Origin: Leisingera daeponensis DSM 23529 | GTDB lineage: Bacteria; Pseudomonadota; Alphaproteobacteria; Rhodobacterales; Rhodobacteraceae | Direction: 5' to 3' | Assembly (NCBI RefSeq): GCF_000473145.1 | Contig: NZ_KI421500.1 | Location: 620,225-684,224, forward strand | DNA: 64,000 nucleotides | Part shown: one piece after another, positions 1 to 9,584 of the stretch | How the letters are laid out: each line of letters begins with the position of its first letter | Position numbering within the stretch: the stretch's first letter is position 1 | Made by a program: the position numbers and the translations under genes | Notes under the pieces: generated by a model | The model's input: the letters and a program-made list of their open reading frames with translations, nothing else | Told to the model about the DNA's origin: nothing | The model's database searches: none

Positions 1-747
1 CTGGAAATCAACGCGGGCGCCGGCGGCACCGAAAGCTGCGACTGGGCTTCGATGCTGGCGCGGATGTATGTCCGCTGGGCGGAGAAGAAGGGCTACAAGG
101 TCGAGCTGCAGTCCGAGAGCGCAGGCGACGAAGCGGGCATCAAATCCGCCGCCTACAAGATTTCCGGCCACAACGCCTATGGCTGGCTGAAATCCGAAAG
201 CGGTGTGCACCGGCTGGTGCGGATATCGCCCTATGACTCGGCGGCCAAGCGGCACACCTCCTTCAGCTCTGTCTGGGTCTACCCGGTGGTTGACGACAAC
301 ATCGAGATCGAGGTGAACCCGTCCGACATCCGCGTCGACACCTACCGCTCCTCCGGCGCGGGCGGCCAGCACGTGAACACCACCGACTCGGCGGTGCGGA
401 TCACCCACATTCCGACCGGCATTGTTGTGACCTCATCCGAGAAATCGCAGCACCAGAACCGCGACATCGCCATGAAGGCGCTGAAATCGCGCCTGTATCA
501 GCAGGAGCTGGACCGCCGCCACGCCGAGATCAACGCCGCCCACGAGGCCAAGGGCGATGCCGGCTGGGGCAACCAGATCCGCTCCTACGTGCTGCAGCCC
601 TACCAGATGGTGAAGGACCTGCGCACCCAGTATGAGACGTCTGACACCAAGGGCGTGCTGGACGGCGATCTGGACGGGTTCATGGCGGCGACGCTGGCCA
701 TGAATGTCTCCGGCAAGAGCCGCTCAGAGGCACAGGGCGAGGATTGA
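1..747 (+). CDS. prfB: Peptide chain release factor 2 (5' end outside window)
   Basis: This is the C-terminal two thirds of a class I release factor, which recognises UGA/UAA in the ribosomal A site and triggers peptidyl-tRNA hydrolysis. The frame is open from base 1, beginning [15 protein letters not shown], a sequence typical of the family core. The catalytic GGQ motif lies in the stretch [20 protein letters not shown], encoded near base 360. The C-terminal helical region ([14 protein letters not shown]) matches RF2 rather than RF1. The stop is TGA at 745-747. The programmed frameshift that controls many prfB genes would lie upstream of this window and cannot be judged. A strong terminator follows at 806-840. 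Confidence 0.96.
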   Translation: MEINAGAGGTESCDWASMLARMYVRWAEKKGYKVELQSESAGDEAGIKSAAYKISGHNAYGWLKSESGVHRLVRISPYDSAAKRHTSFSSVWVYPVVDDNIEIEVNPSDIRVDTYRSSGAGGQHVNTTDSAVRITHIPTGIVVTSSEKSQHQNRDIAMKALKSRLYQQELDRRHAEINAAHEAKGDAGWGNQIRSYVLQPYQMVKDLRTQYETSDTKGVLDGDLDGFMAATLAMNVSGKSRSEAQGED

Positions 748-805
748 TCCCCGCCGCCGGTTTTGTCTGGCGGCAGCGGCACACTGCCTCTGCTGAGTGA
801 ATTGC

Positions 806-840
806 AAGCTCCGGCCGCACCAGCCGGAGCTTATTTCTTT
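806..840 (+). terminator. Intrinsic terminator after prfB
   Basis: A perfect 10-bp stem (AAGCTCCGGC at 806-815, GCCGGAGCTT at 823-832) with a 7-nt loop is followed by ATTTCTTT. It separates prfB from the RTX gene, which must have its own promoter within about 110 bases. Confidence 0.85.
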
Positions 841-946
841 GGCGCCGCTGCGGGCAAGCTATCGAAATAGCCACCTTGCCGATAGCGCCCGAACGCCCTT
901 TGCTGGAACTTGCCAAGGCTGGTTTTCGCGGCTGGGGAGGGGTGTC

Positions 947-2350
947 ATGGCACGGGTCAATCTGAATATTCTGTTTGACGGTGAAACACCCATTCCCCGA
1001 CTTGATGGCCAGAACAGCGTTGCATGGTCCGACCGCTTTCTAAACACCTACGGTGTCTTCGAAAGCAACGCGGACAACAGGCTGGTGGCAGATGTCGGCC
1101 TCACCGGGCAGGACTGGACGGCCAAGATCGTCCGGTTCGGCGGCGCTGCGGAAAACAACCTGACCAGGATCACCGATCTGGACGGCGGAACCGGCCGCCG
1201 GATCGACTATCTGGAGCTGGGCTACAACTCCAGCGTGGTTCTGGACAGCACCCGCGCGCGGCAGATCAACGGCTGGGACGGGAAAAAGCATGAGGTCACG
1301 CTGGGAGAAAACCAGCAGGACAGCACGTTTTCCATCCATCTGTTTGCCGAAGAAAACTTTGTCACCACCGGCAGCGCGTTTGTGTTCAACATTGAAACCG
1401 GCCTTGGCGCCAGCGACGGGGACAGGGCCAAGGGGGATGTGATCACCATCGGCAGCGGCGGCGCGGGCACCGTGCGCACCAGCGCCGGCGATGACAAGGT
1501 TGTGGTCCGCAAGGGGTTTGCGGAATTTGTCAGCACGTCCGGCGGAGATGACGTTGTGGTGGTTGGCGATAGCGGCGCTGGTGTTGTCCGCACAGGCGAC
1601 GGCAGCGATACTGTCCGCACCGGGAGTGCGTTTGTCGAGCTGATCTCCACCGGCAATGGCAACGACACCGCAGAGGTCGGGGCCGGCGGTGCCGCTTCGG
1701 TCCGGCTGGGCAGCGGGCGGGATACCGTGAGGCTTTCGGAAACCGATCCTGGCACCGGGGTGCAGATCAGCGGCGGCGGCGGCAGAGACACGGTGGATTT
1801 CTCGGCGTTTTCAAGCGGGGTGGTGTTCTCGCTCAACCTGAACGGGGCGTGGCAGAACCCCGGCGCGCCGGGCGGCAGGCTGGACGCAGAGGGCACCGGG
1901 TTTGTGCAAGCCACCTCAATCGAGAACGTGACCGGCAGCGCCAAGGGCGACCGGCTGACGGGGGACGGCGGCGCGAACCTGCTTGCGGGGAAGGGCGGCA
2001 GCGACCGCCTGGCTGGGCTGGCCGGTTCGGACACGCTGATTGGCGGCGGCGGCAACGACAGGCTGGCCGGCGGCGGCGGCAAGGACACGCTCAAGGGCGG
2101 CGGCGGTGATGACACGCTGACCGGCGGCAAGGGGGATGACACCTTTGTCTTTACGCGCGGCGACGATCTGGTCCGGGACTTCGAAGAGGGAGCCGACATC
2201 CTGCAGATTTGCGGCCACAGCGGCGGTTTCGCCAGCCTCGGCATCACTGACGACGCCGGCAGCCGCCTGATCACCTATGACGGCGGAACCGTCCGCCTGG
2301 ACGGCGATGCCGGGCTTGCTCTGACCGCGGACGACTTTGTCTTCGTGTAA
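947..2350 (+). CDS. RTX-type calcium-binding repeat protein
   Basis: Predicted 467-residue acidic secreted protein with no Sec signal peptide. I chose ATG 947 because GGGGAGGGG sits just upstream; the frame is open back to 797 without such a signal. Residues about 1-150 show no domain I recognise. Residues about 165-260 hold a looser alternating repeat with GxGxDxV cores. Residues about 340-410 contain seven consecutive glycine-rich nonapeptides (for example GGGGNDRLA, GGGGDDTLT), the calcium-binding RTX parallel beta-roll. The C-terminus ends in DDFVFV, like type I secretion signals. RTX proteins leave through TolC-linked ABC exporters, but none is encoded here. No enzymatic or pore-forming domain is visible, so toxin, surface-layer or biofilm roles cannot be separated. 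Confidence 0.85.
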   Translation: MARVNLNILFDGETPIPRLDGQNSVAWSDRFLNTYGVFESNADNRLVADVGLTGQDWTAKIVRFGGAAENNLTRITDLDGGTGRRIDYLELGYNSSVVLDSTRARQINGWDGKKHEVTLGENQQDSTFSIHLFAEENFVTTGSAFVFNIETGLGASDGDRAKGDVITIGSGGAGTVRTSAGDDKVVVRKGFAEFVSTSGGDDVVVVGDSGAGVVRTGDGSDTVRTGSAFVELISTGNGNDTAEVGAGGAASVRLGSGRDTVRLSETDPGTGVQISGGGGRDTVDFSAFSSGVVFSLNLNGAWQNPGAPGGRLDAEGTGFVQATSIENVTGSAKGDRLTGDGGANLLAGKGGSDRLAGLAGSDTLIGGGGNDRLAGGGGKDTLKGGGGDDTLTGGKGDDTFVFTRGDDLVRDFEEGADILQICGHSGGFASLGITDDAGSRLITYDGGTVRLDGDAGLALTADDFVFV

Positions 2351-2379
2351 CCCCAGGCCGCTTGGCGCAAACCAGCAGG

Positions 2380-2407
2380 GACGGGCGTGACAGCCCGTCA
2401 TTTTCTT
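2380..2407 (+). terminator. Intrinsic terminator after the RTX gene
   Basis: The 7-bp stem GACGGGC (2380-2386) / GCCCGTC (2393-2399) with a 6-nt loop is followed by ATTTTCTT. It lies 30 bases past the RTX stop codon. Confidence 0.75.
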
Positions 2408-2538
2408 GGGGCAGGCGCTGCGGGCCGCCGGGCGGCGGTGCCCGCGCAAGTATTTGAAATATGTATTTGAAAGGTATTTTTTGATGCCGGGTTCGCGGCT
2501 AGGCTGGCGCAAACAGGCATTTGAGAGGACATACCGCG

Positions 2539-3309
2539 ATGACCACAGAAAAGCCCTTTGGGGTGCCGCAGCTGCGGCCTGCTGCCATGCCCATGCTGTT
2601 CGAGGCGCTGCGCCGCGGCTGGGCCGACTTCCGGGCCAAGCCACTGTACGGGCTGTTCTTTGCGGGGTTTTACGTTCTGGCTGGCTGGGCCATGGCCTGG
2701 GTCACCGTACAAACCGGCACCACCTACTGGCTGGTTCTGGCCGCCATCGGCTTTCCGCTGATCGGCCCGTTTGCGGCAGTGGGGCTTTACGAGGTGTCGC
2801 ACCGGCTGGAACAGGGGCAGCCGATTGCCTTTGGCGGCATCCTTGGGGTGGTGCTGCAGCAAAGCCGCCGCCAGCTGCCCTCGATCTGCGCCATCATCAT
2901 TGTGGTGTTTCTGTTCTGGTTTTTCCTCGGCCACATGATTTTTGCCCTGTTTATGGGGCATGCGACGATGACCAATGTCTCCAGCTCTGCCGAGGTGTTC
3001 CTGACCGCCAACGGGCTGACCATGCTGGCGGTGGGCACCGTGGTTGGCGCGCTGTTTGCGCTGCTGCTCTATATGATCACGGTGATATCGCTGCCGCTGC
3101 TGCTGGACCGGGAGGTGGATTTCGTCACCGCGATGATCACCAGCTTCCAGTATGTGCAGCAGAACTTTCTGGTGATGATGGTCTGGGCCGGGCTGATTGC
3201 CGCCGCCACGTTCGCCGCGCTGCTGCCGTGGTTCCTGGGATTGTTCCTGGTGCTGCCGCTGCTGGGCCACGCCACCTGGCACATTTACCGCCAGGCCGCC
3301 GCGCAATAG
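2539..3309 (+). CDS. DUF2189-type integral membrane protein
   Basis: Predicted 256-residue inner-membrane protein. The ATG at 2539 is preceded by GAGAGGA; a TTG six codons upstream is less likely. After a cytoplasmic N-terminus containing [20 protein letters not shown] there are about six hydrophobic segments, clustered near residues 35-80, 110-135, 155-180 and 210-245. The RRGWADF..P..GLF signature and overall length match the DUF2189 family of predicted membrane proteins, whose biochemical role is unknown to me. It is flanked by the RTX terminator and by a convergent XRE regulator 2 bases from its stop, so it is probably transcribed alone. Confidence 0.8.
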   Translation: MTTEKPFGVPQLRPAAMPMLFEALRRGWADFRAKPLYGLFFAGFYVLAGWAMAWVTVQTGTTYWLVLAAIGFPLIGPFAAVGLYEVSHRLEQGQPIAFGGILGVVLQQSRRQLPSICAIIIVVFLFWFFLGHMIFALFMGHATMTNVSSSAEVFLTANGLTMLAVGTVVGALFALLLYMITVISLPLLLDREVDFVTAMITSFQYVQQNFLVMMVWAGLIAAATFAALLPWFLGLFLVLPLLGHATWHIYRQAAAQ

Positions 3310-3311
3310 CG

Positions 3312-4109
3312 TCAGCGGAAGGGCTGGCCGGCGTGCAGCAGGCGGCGGTGGAAGGGCAGCAGGTCCGCTGCATCGGCAAAGCCTGCACTGCGCGCGGCGG
3401 CCAGCACCTGTCCGGTATCACGGCCCAGGTGTTCATAAACCATCCGGGTCACCCGCTCGCCGGTCTGGGTCTCGCGCACGGTGCGGGCCACGTAGCCGGA
3501 CCAGAAATTGTTCTCCAGAGAGGCTTCGCGGGCCAGGTAGTTGAAGGAATAGGTCATCGCCCTGCGCCGCGCGATGACAAAGGCAACGCCGTCCTCGTGG
3601 CCGCTGACATAGCCGCGGAATTCGCGCACCGCCGGGGTGGCCGGAAGCCCCTGGCTGTACATCGCCTCCTTGGCTTCAAAGCCCTTGATGTAGGTCACGC
3701 CCGCGTCCCGGAAGACATAGGTCAGGCCGATCACGAATTTATCGTCATTGATGAAGCTGCGGCGGGTAAAACGGTAAAACCCGGACGGGAAAAACTCCTG
3801 GCTCAGCTGCTGCACGCCCCGGCCCAGGAAATCCGCCAGAAATGCGCCGTTTATCACCTGACCGGCTTTGGACAGTTTTTCCACCGGGTCCAGGAGAATA
3901 CGCGCATCAACATCGAAAAAGCGGCAGATACGGTCCAGCACATCCGGGCGCGGAAAGCTTTCGCCGGACAGGTATCGGTTGAATTGGGTGCGGTTGATCC
4001 CAAGCTGGCGGGACAGTTCGGAAACCGACGGATATTGCCGCGACAATTGACGCAGATTGGCGCCGAACATGTTCCTTAAATCAGCTGGGGAGCGGTTCTG
4101 ACTGGTCAT
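3312..4109 (-). CDS. XRE-family helix-turn-helix regulator
   Basis: Predicted 265-residue DNA-binding protein. The HTH lies at about residues 14-70 (LRQLSRQYPSVSELSRQLG then INRTQFNRYLSGES), the Cro/CI-type fold with a recognition helix rich in polar residues. The remaining 190 residues form a C-terminal domain I do not recognise, probably a sensory or oligomerisation module. The ATG at 4109 is chosen because the domain begins just after it; the frame is open to 4220. It is transcribed away from the small gene at 4346, leaving a 236-bp divergent region of comparatively low GC that may hold its operator. Target unknown. Confidence 0.8.
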   Translation of the reverse strand: MTSQNRSPADLRNMFGANLRQLSRQYPSVSELSRQLGINRTQFNRYLSGESFPRPDVLDRICRFFDVDARILLDPVEKLSKAGQVINGAFLADFLGRGVQQLSQEFFPSGFYRFTRRSFINDDKFVIGLTYVFRDAGVTYIKGFEAKEAMYSQGLPATPAVREFRGYVSGHEDGVAFVIARRRAMTYSFNYLAREASLENNFWSGYVARTVRETQTGERVTRMVYEHLGRDTGQVLAAARSAGFADAADLLPFHRRLLHAGQPFR

Positions 4110-4345
4110 CTTGGGCCCTGATGGTTCGAATTTTCGCGATGCAATTGCGGCGCTTCCAGACTGATTGTGCAAGACTCTTGCGGTGAGCTGCGAGCGGCCG
4201 CTGCCGTTCTGCGTCAACACTGGTGCTATTCCACGTCAGGAGGCATGTCAAGCCGACACAAAATGCAATAGCCTAGTGCGTATTTTACCATGTTGGCGTC
4301 ACCCCAATTGTTTCAAAATCGGTGGGCGGCAATGCGAGGGCTGGT

Positions 4346-4699
4346 ATGATTGGAGTCGTTTTGTGGCGGGATGAAACCCTGACTAAAGCCGTAATCTGGT
4401 GTGAAGATCAGGGGGATCTCGCTTTTTATACAAAAGACGCTGGGGCGGAGTTTCAGGAATTCAATCCAGGCGACTGGGTCGAATTTGAGCTGGCCATCAG
4501 CGGAAATGTCAGGATTGCCGGAAATCTTTCGGTCCTGATCGAACAGGGCAGCCCCGATTTGGCGGACAGGCTGTCAGCAGAGGCCTGCGGGCGGGATTGC
4601 GGCGCAGAAGACCAGACGCGGGGCGCCGTGGTTCCCTTTCCGGTGCAATCCGCAAAAAAGCGGAGCGTTTCCGCACCGCTTCAGGCCAGCCGGACCTGA
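4346..4699 (+). CDS. Conserved hypothetical small protein
   Basis: Predicted 117-residue soluble protein. ATG 4346 is preceded by GCGAGGG at 4333-4339; a GTG eight codons upstream is the alternative. The first 75 residues (MIGVVLWRDETLTKAVIWCE, then a run with DWVEFEL) look like a small beta-barrel of the cold-shock or S1 size class, but I cannot confirm a family. The last 40 residues are basic, proline/serine-rich and probably disordered, and contain a short CGRDCG pair. It is divergent from the XRE regulator, which may control it. Confidence 0.55.
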   Translation: MIGVVLWRDETLTKAVIWCEDQGDLAFYTKDAGAEFQEFNPGDWVEFELAISGNVRIAGNLSVLIEQGSPDLADRLSAEACGRDCGAEDQTRGAVVPFPVQSAKKRSVSAPLQASRT

Positions 4700-4701
4700 G
4701 C

Positions 4702-4723
4702 GCCGGCCTGTTTCCAGGCCGGC
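4702..4723. terminator. Bidirectional terminator between the 4346 gene and ilvN
   Basis: A perfect 9-bp stem GCCGGCCTG / CAGGCCGGC with a TTTC loop lies between the convergent stops at 4699 and 4731. U-runs are weak on both sides. Confidence 0.6.
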
Positions 4724-4730
4724 AGCAATA

Positions 4731-5291
4731 TTAGTTTCCGCGCAGCAGCGCGGCGACACCGGTGCGGGCAATCTCAGCCAGGCCAAGCGGCCGCATCAGT
4801 TCGGCAAAGGCGTCGATTTTGTCCGGCGCGCCGGTGATTTCAAAAACGAAACTGTTCAGCGTGCTGTCGACAACATTGGCGCGGAAGATATCCGCCAGCC
4901 GCAGCGCCTCGACCCGCTTGTCGCCTTCGCCCGCCACCTTCAGGATCGCCAGTTCCCGCTCCACCGCGACGCCTTCGACCGTCAGGTCGTGCACATCGCG
5001 GACTGAAACGATGCGGCCAAGCTGCGCCTTGATCTGCTCAATCACCTGCGGGGTGCCGGTGGTGACGATGGTGATCCGCGACAGATGGCCGGTGTGGTCC
5101 ACTTCGGCCACGGTCAGGCTTTCGATGTTGTAGCCGCGGCCCGAGAACAGGCCGATGACACGGGCCAGAACCCCGGGTTCGTTTTCCACCAGAACTGCAA
5201 TGGTGTGGCGTTCCTGCACGTCCGAAAATGTCGGGCGCAGATTGTAGGCGGAATGGCGGGTGGAGCCTTTTTTGATATGCAGGGCAGACAT
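4731..5291 (-). CDS. ilvN: Acetolactate synthase small (regulatory) subunit
   Basis: Predicted 186-residue regulatory subunit of acetohydroxyacid synthase, which activates the large subunit and confers valine feedback inhibition in branched-chain amino acid synthesis. The N-terminal ACT domain is clear (TIAVLVENEPGVLARVIGLF, then FSGRGYNIESLTVAEVD), at residues about 30-100, followed by the ALS_ss_C domain at about 105-180. The length is longer than E. coli IlvN and close to IlvH, so ilvH would be an equally valid symbol. It is the second gene of the ilvI-ilvN operon, 85 bases after the large subunit; that gap carries two inverted repeats. Confidence 0.96.
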   Translation of the reverse strand: MSALHIKKGSTRHSAYNLRPTFSDVQERHTIAVLVENEPGVLARVIGLFSGRGYNIESLTVAEVDHTGHLSRITIVTTGTPQVIEQIKAQLGRIVSVRDVHDLTVEGVAVERELAILKVAGEGDKRVEALRLADIFRANVVDSTLNSFVFEITGAPDKIDAFAELMRPLGLAEIARTGVAALLRGN

Positions 5292-5317
5292 TCGTGGTCG
5301 TCCTCTCGTATGTCGCT

Positions 5318-5361
5318 GCCAGGAAGTTCGAATTTCCTGGCGAATTTCTTCGAAGAAATTT
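5318..5361. repeat. Two tandem palindromes between ilvI and ilvN
   Basis: The first inverted repeat has arms GCCAGGAA and TTCCTGGC (5318-5341). It is immediately followed by an 18-nt perfect palindrome, AATTTCTTC / GAAGAAATT (5343-5360). Both share CGAATTTC. Neither has a U-tract in the direction of transcription, so an mRNA processing or stability element, or a dispersed palindrome, is more likely than a terminator. Confidence 0.6.
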
Positions 5362-5376
5362 GCGGCGCTGCCGCGG

Positions 5377-7128
<1,752 letters not shown>

Positions 7129-7167
7129 CTGCTTTTTGCTCCAATTGGCGGCATCGTCATTACGCAT

Positions 7168-7204
7168 AAAAAAAGCCCCCGATTTCAAGTCGGAGGCGCA
7201 TGGG
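7168..7204 (-). promoter_or_regulatory. ilv attenuator: terminator hairpin and overlapping antiterminator arm
   Basis: Read on the minus strand, GCCTCCGA (7197-7190) pairs with TCGGGGGC (7182-7175), one pair being G-U, and is followed by seven T residues (7174-7168): a textbook intrinsic terminator directly before ilvI. Just upstream, CCCATGCGC (7204-7196) is perfectly complementary to GCGCATGGG (7237-7229) inside the leader peptide gene. That alternative pairing takes two bases of the terminator arm, so the two structures compete. Confidence 0.88.
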
Positions 7205-7222
7205 TTCGATTATGGTCAACCG

Positions 7223-7270
7223 TCACCGGCCCATGCGCATGGTTCCTACGATTACGACTAGGGTGGTCAC
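7223..7270 (-). CDS. ilv leader peptide (attenuation)
   Basis: A 15-residue peptide, MTTLVVIVGTMRMGR, is encoded from a GTG at 7270-7268 to a TGA at 7225-7223. AGGAG at 7284-7280 lies 9 bases before the GTG. Five of six consecutive codons after the start region specify Leu, Val, Val, Ile and Val, the products of the pathway encoded downstream. Ribosome stalling there when charged branched-chain tRNAs are scarce would leave the downstream GCGCATGGG arm (7237-7229) free to pair with 7204-7196 and so disfavour the terminator. An in-frame GTG two codons earlier is an alternative start. Confidence 0.85.
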   Translation of the reverse strand: MTTLVVIVGTMRMGR

Positions 7271-7300
7271 GTCCACAGGCTCCTCATTGCGTTGCAGCGG

Positions 7301-7329
7301 ACATTATGGGCGCCGGACAGGGGCGTCAA
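7301..7329 (-). promoter_or_regulatory. Probable sigma-70 type promoter of the ilv operon
   Basis: On the minus strand TTGACG (7329-7324) is followed by CATAAT (7308-7303) at 15 bp, or by TAATGT (7306-7301) at 17 bp. Transcription would start near 7295, about 10 bases before the leader ribosome-binding site. A second TTGACA-like box lies about 15 bases further upstream. Confidence 0.55.
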
Positions 7330-7533
7330 CCGGCAAACGTGTCAAAAATAGCGCTCCCGGAGACATTTTCTTGCTTGTGCCCCGGGGTGTGGCGAAATTT
7401 CCGCGAAAGCGGTGGCCCTCTCGGGCGGGAAATCGTTCAAATCCGGCACGCCCATGTCCCGTTTGTGCCAGATCGGTGCTCCCGCAGCAGGCAAGCTCAG
7501 CTTCAGCAAAGGATGGAAGGGAAGGAAGCGGCC

Positions 7534-8385
7534 ATGGTTCAACTCTCCGATCTGGTGGATCTCGGGCGCTATCCCATCGACCGGCCCGGCTCCAGCGCCT
7601 GCGCCCGGCTGATTGCGGATCTGCAGCGCGATCTTGCCGCGGACGGCTGTGCGGTGCTGCCCGGATTTGTGCATCAGGACGGCGTTGCCAGGCTGGTGGC
7701 GGAGGCCGACGCGGTGGCAGGCCAGGGGCACACGTCCTTCAGCCGTACCAATGCCTATTTCTCCCAGGACGACAGCACCCTGCCGGAAACCCATCCGGTG
7801 CGGCAGTTTTTCGGCCGCTCCAACGCCTTTATCCCGGCGGACAACTTTGGCCCGGACAGCCCGCTGCGCTCGATCTACGAGCACCCCGGATTCATGCCGT
7901 TTGTGCGCAAGGCGCTGGGAGAGCCGGAGGACCGGTTCTTCCGCTATGACGATCCGCTGGCCGATGTGATCATCAACATGGTCGAGGCGGGGCAGGGCTT
8001 CCCGTGGCATTTCGATACCAACAACTACACCGTGACGCTGGCGATCCAGAACGGCGAGAGCGGCGGCGCGTTCGAATACGTGCCGATGCTGCGCACCCCG
8101 GCGGATGAGAATTTCGATGGCGTTGCGCGGGTGCTGGCGGGCGGCTCGCCGCTGGTGCGCAGGCTGGTGCTGCGGCCCGGCGACCTGCAGATCTTCCGGG
8201 GCCGCTATTCGCTGCACCGGGTGGCCCCGGTCGAGGGGTCGCGCAGGCGCTATGTCGGGATCTTCTCCTTTGTCGAGCAGGAGGGCATGTGCGGCGGGGT
8301 AGAGCGCACCCGGCAGCTTTATGGCAGGGTCCTGCCGCGCCATTACGAGAGAGAGGGGCTGCGTGCCGACGCGCTGCGGGATTGA
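7534..8385 (+). CDS. Fe(II)/2-oxoglutarate oxygenase, HalD/BesD-like
   Basis: Predicted 283-residue cupin-fold oxygenase. ATG 7534 follows GGGAAGGAAG; the long open frame upstream (from 6571) is antisense to ilvI and not coding. The metal facial triad is visible as H159 and D161 (in PWHFDTNNYTVTL) and H228 (in GRYSLHRVAP), with basic residues near 237-239 that could bind the 2-oxoglutarate carboxylate. From memory, these motifs and the C-terminal ERTRQLYGRVLP resemble the BesD/HalD group, which includes amino-acid halogenases and hydroxylases. Halogenases of that group replace the aspartate by glycine to make room for chloride; D161 is present here, so hydroxylation is predicted. Substrate unknown, possibly a free amino acid. 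A capsule-type gene follows 77 bases downstream. Confidence 0.75.
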   Translation: MVQLSDLVDLGRYPIDRPGSSACARLIADLQRDLAADGCAVLPGFVHQDGVARLVAEADAVAGQGHTSFSRTNAYFSQDDSTLPETHPVRQFFGRSNAFIPADNFGPDSPLRSIYEHPGFMPFVRKALGEPEDRFFRYDDPLADVIINMVEAGQGFPWHFDTNNYTVTLAIQNGESGGAFEYVPMLRTPADENFDGVARVLAGGSPLVRRLVLRPGDLQIFRGRYSLHRVAPVEGSRRRYVGIFSFVEQEGMCGGVERTRQLYGRVLPRHYEREGLRADALRD

Positions 8386-8461
8386 CGGGCCTGCGTCAGG
8401 GGGCTGGACCTGAGGCGCGGGATTGGGATACTCGCTTGCAGTATTTCGCAGGAACCCGCCG

Positions 8462-9463
8462 GTGCCCAAAGTCATTATCCATCTGCGCAAAAAGCATCTT
8501 GAAAGCGACCTTTCACGCGGTTTCCTGCAGCTTTACGGCGTGATCCAGCAGATGCTGGCGGCAGAGGGGATCGGCTGTGACATCCGCGCCTTGGAGGGCG
8601 GCATCACCAGCCGCATGCGGCAGGTTCCCGGCCATCGCTTCAATGATGGCAATCTGCACATTCTGGATGACCGCAACGTGCAGATGCCCAATGTGCTGAA
8701 TGCGGCCTTGGCGTATCTGGACGGCTTCTGGCATCTGGACCCGGAGGGAACCCGCGGGTTCAGCTCCATCGCGGCCCGGGAATTCCGGGAGGACATGATC
8801 CCTTACCAGTACGCCAAGCAGTTCTACGGGCGGCTGCAACGGACGTGGAAGGATGCCCGCCGGACCCGGTACAGCGCGCCAAGGGAGCGGGAGGATATTC
8901 CGCAGGGGTGTATCTCGGTATTTTTCCAGGGATCTTACCCGGTCCGGACCGGGGCAACAGCATTTACCGATATCGCCATGCTGCAGGATGTGCTGCAGGG
9001 GGCGGGAAGCAAGACCGTTCTGGTCAAGCCGCATCCCTTGCTGGCGAGCATCGCAACCATGGCGGAGCTGGCGGAGATTGCGGCAGGGGACAGCCGGGTG
9101 GTGATCAGTGGCGCCAACATCCACGATATTCTCGCCGCCAGCTGCGTGACCGTCTCGGTCAACTCGACGGCGGCGATGGAAGGGTTTCTGCACCGGACGC
9201 CTGCCATTCTCTATGGCACCTCCGATTTTCACCACATGGCGGAAACCATCACCGGGCCGGGGCAGTTTGCCGGGGCGCTGGAGCGGGCGCTCGCGCGCAA
9301 AGGCGGCTATGCGCAGTTCCTGACCTGGTATTTCCGCAAGAACTGCCTGGAAATCGGCGCGCCGGACCTGGAGCAGCGGATCTGGGAGATCTTTGGCCGC
9401 GCGGGCTTCCCGCGGGAACGATTCACGGCGGGGCAGGCAGCGGACCCGCTGGCGAAGCGCTAG
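8462..9463 (+). CDS. Capsule-synthesis-like protein (Capsule_synth / glycan phosphate-type)
   Basis: Predicted 333-residue soluble protein. I chose GTG 8462 since AGGA lies 8 bases upstream; TTG 8423 is in frame but poorly placed. The second half carries KTVLVKPHPLLASI and, about 45 residues later, SVNSTAAMEGFLHRTPAILYG. A conserved KPHP followed by an N-S-T/G-x-x-E loop is the hallmark of the nucleotide-sugar-binding half of KpsC/KpsS-type and related capsule proteins (GT-B-like fold). The first half is variable. It is likely a glycosyltransferase acting on a surface glycan, but there is no capsule cluster here. It may form a short operon with the oxygenase before it. Confidence 0.6.
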   Translation: MPKVIIHLRKKHLESDLSRGFLQLYGVIQQMLAAEGIGCDIRALEGGITSRMRQVPGHRFNDGNLHILDDRNVQMPNVLNAALAYLDGFWHLDPEGTRGFSSIAAREFREDMIPYQYAKQFYGRLQRTWKDARRTRYSAPREREDIPQGCISVFFQGSYPVRTGATAFTDIAMLQDVLQGAGSKTVLVKPHPLLASIATMAELAEIAAGDSRVVISGANIHDILAASCVTVSVNSTAAMEGFLHRTPAILYGTSDFHHMAETITGPGQFAGALERALARKGGYAQFLTWYFRKNCLEIGAPDLEQRIWEIFGRAGFPRERFTAGQAADPLAKR

Positions 9464-9584
9464 GCGGCAGGTCTTTGCTCTGGCGCTATTCCGGACCTTG
9501 GCGGCCCGCGCTGTTTCTGGCAGCCTGTCCGGCAAAAGCCCTGCTGCAAAAGGCAGGCGGCAATCAGCAGAACGGGCAGAATAC

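Noticed and set aside
947..2350. Calling the RTX protein a hemolysin.
   Set aside because: Only the calcium-binding repeats are shared; no pore-forming or acylation region is visible.
7168..7188. TTG 7188 or ATG 7167 as the ilvI start.
   Set aside because: TTG 7188 lies in the terminator loop and ATG 7167 directly after the T-run without a ribosome-binding site; ATG 7128 has GGAG upstream.
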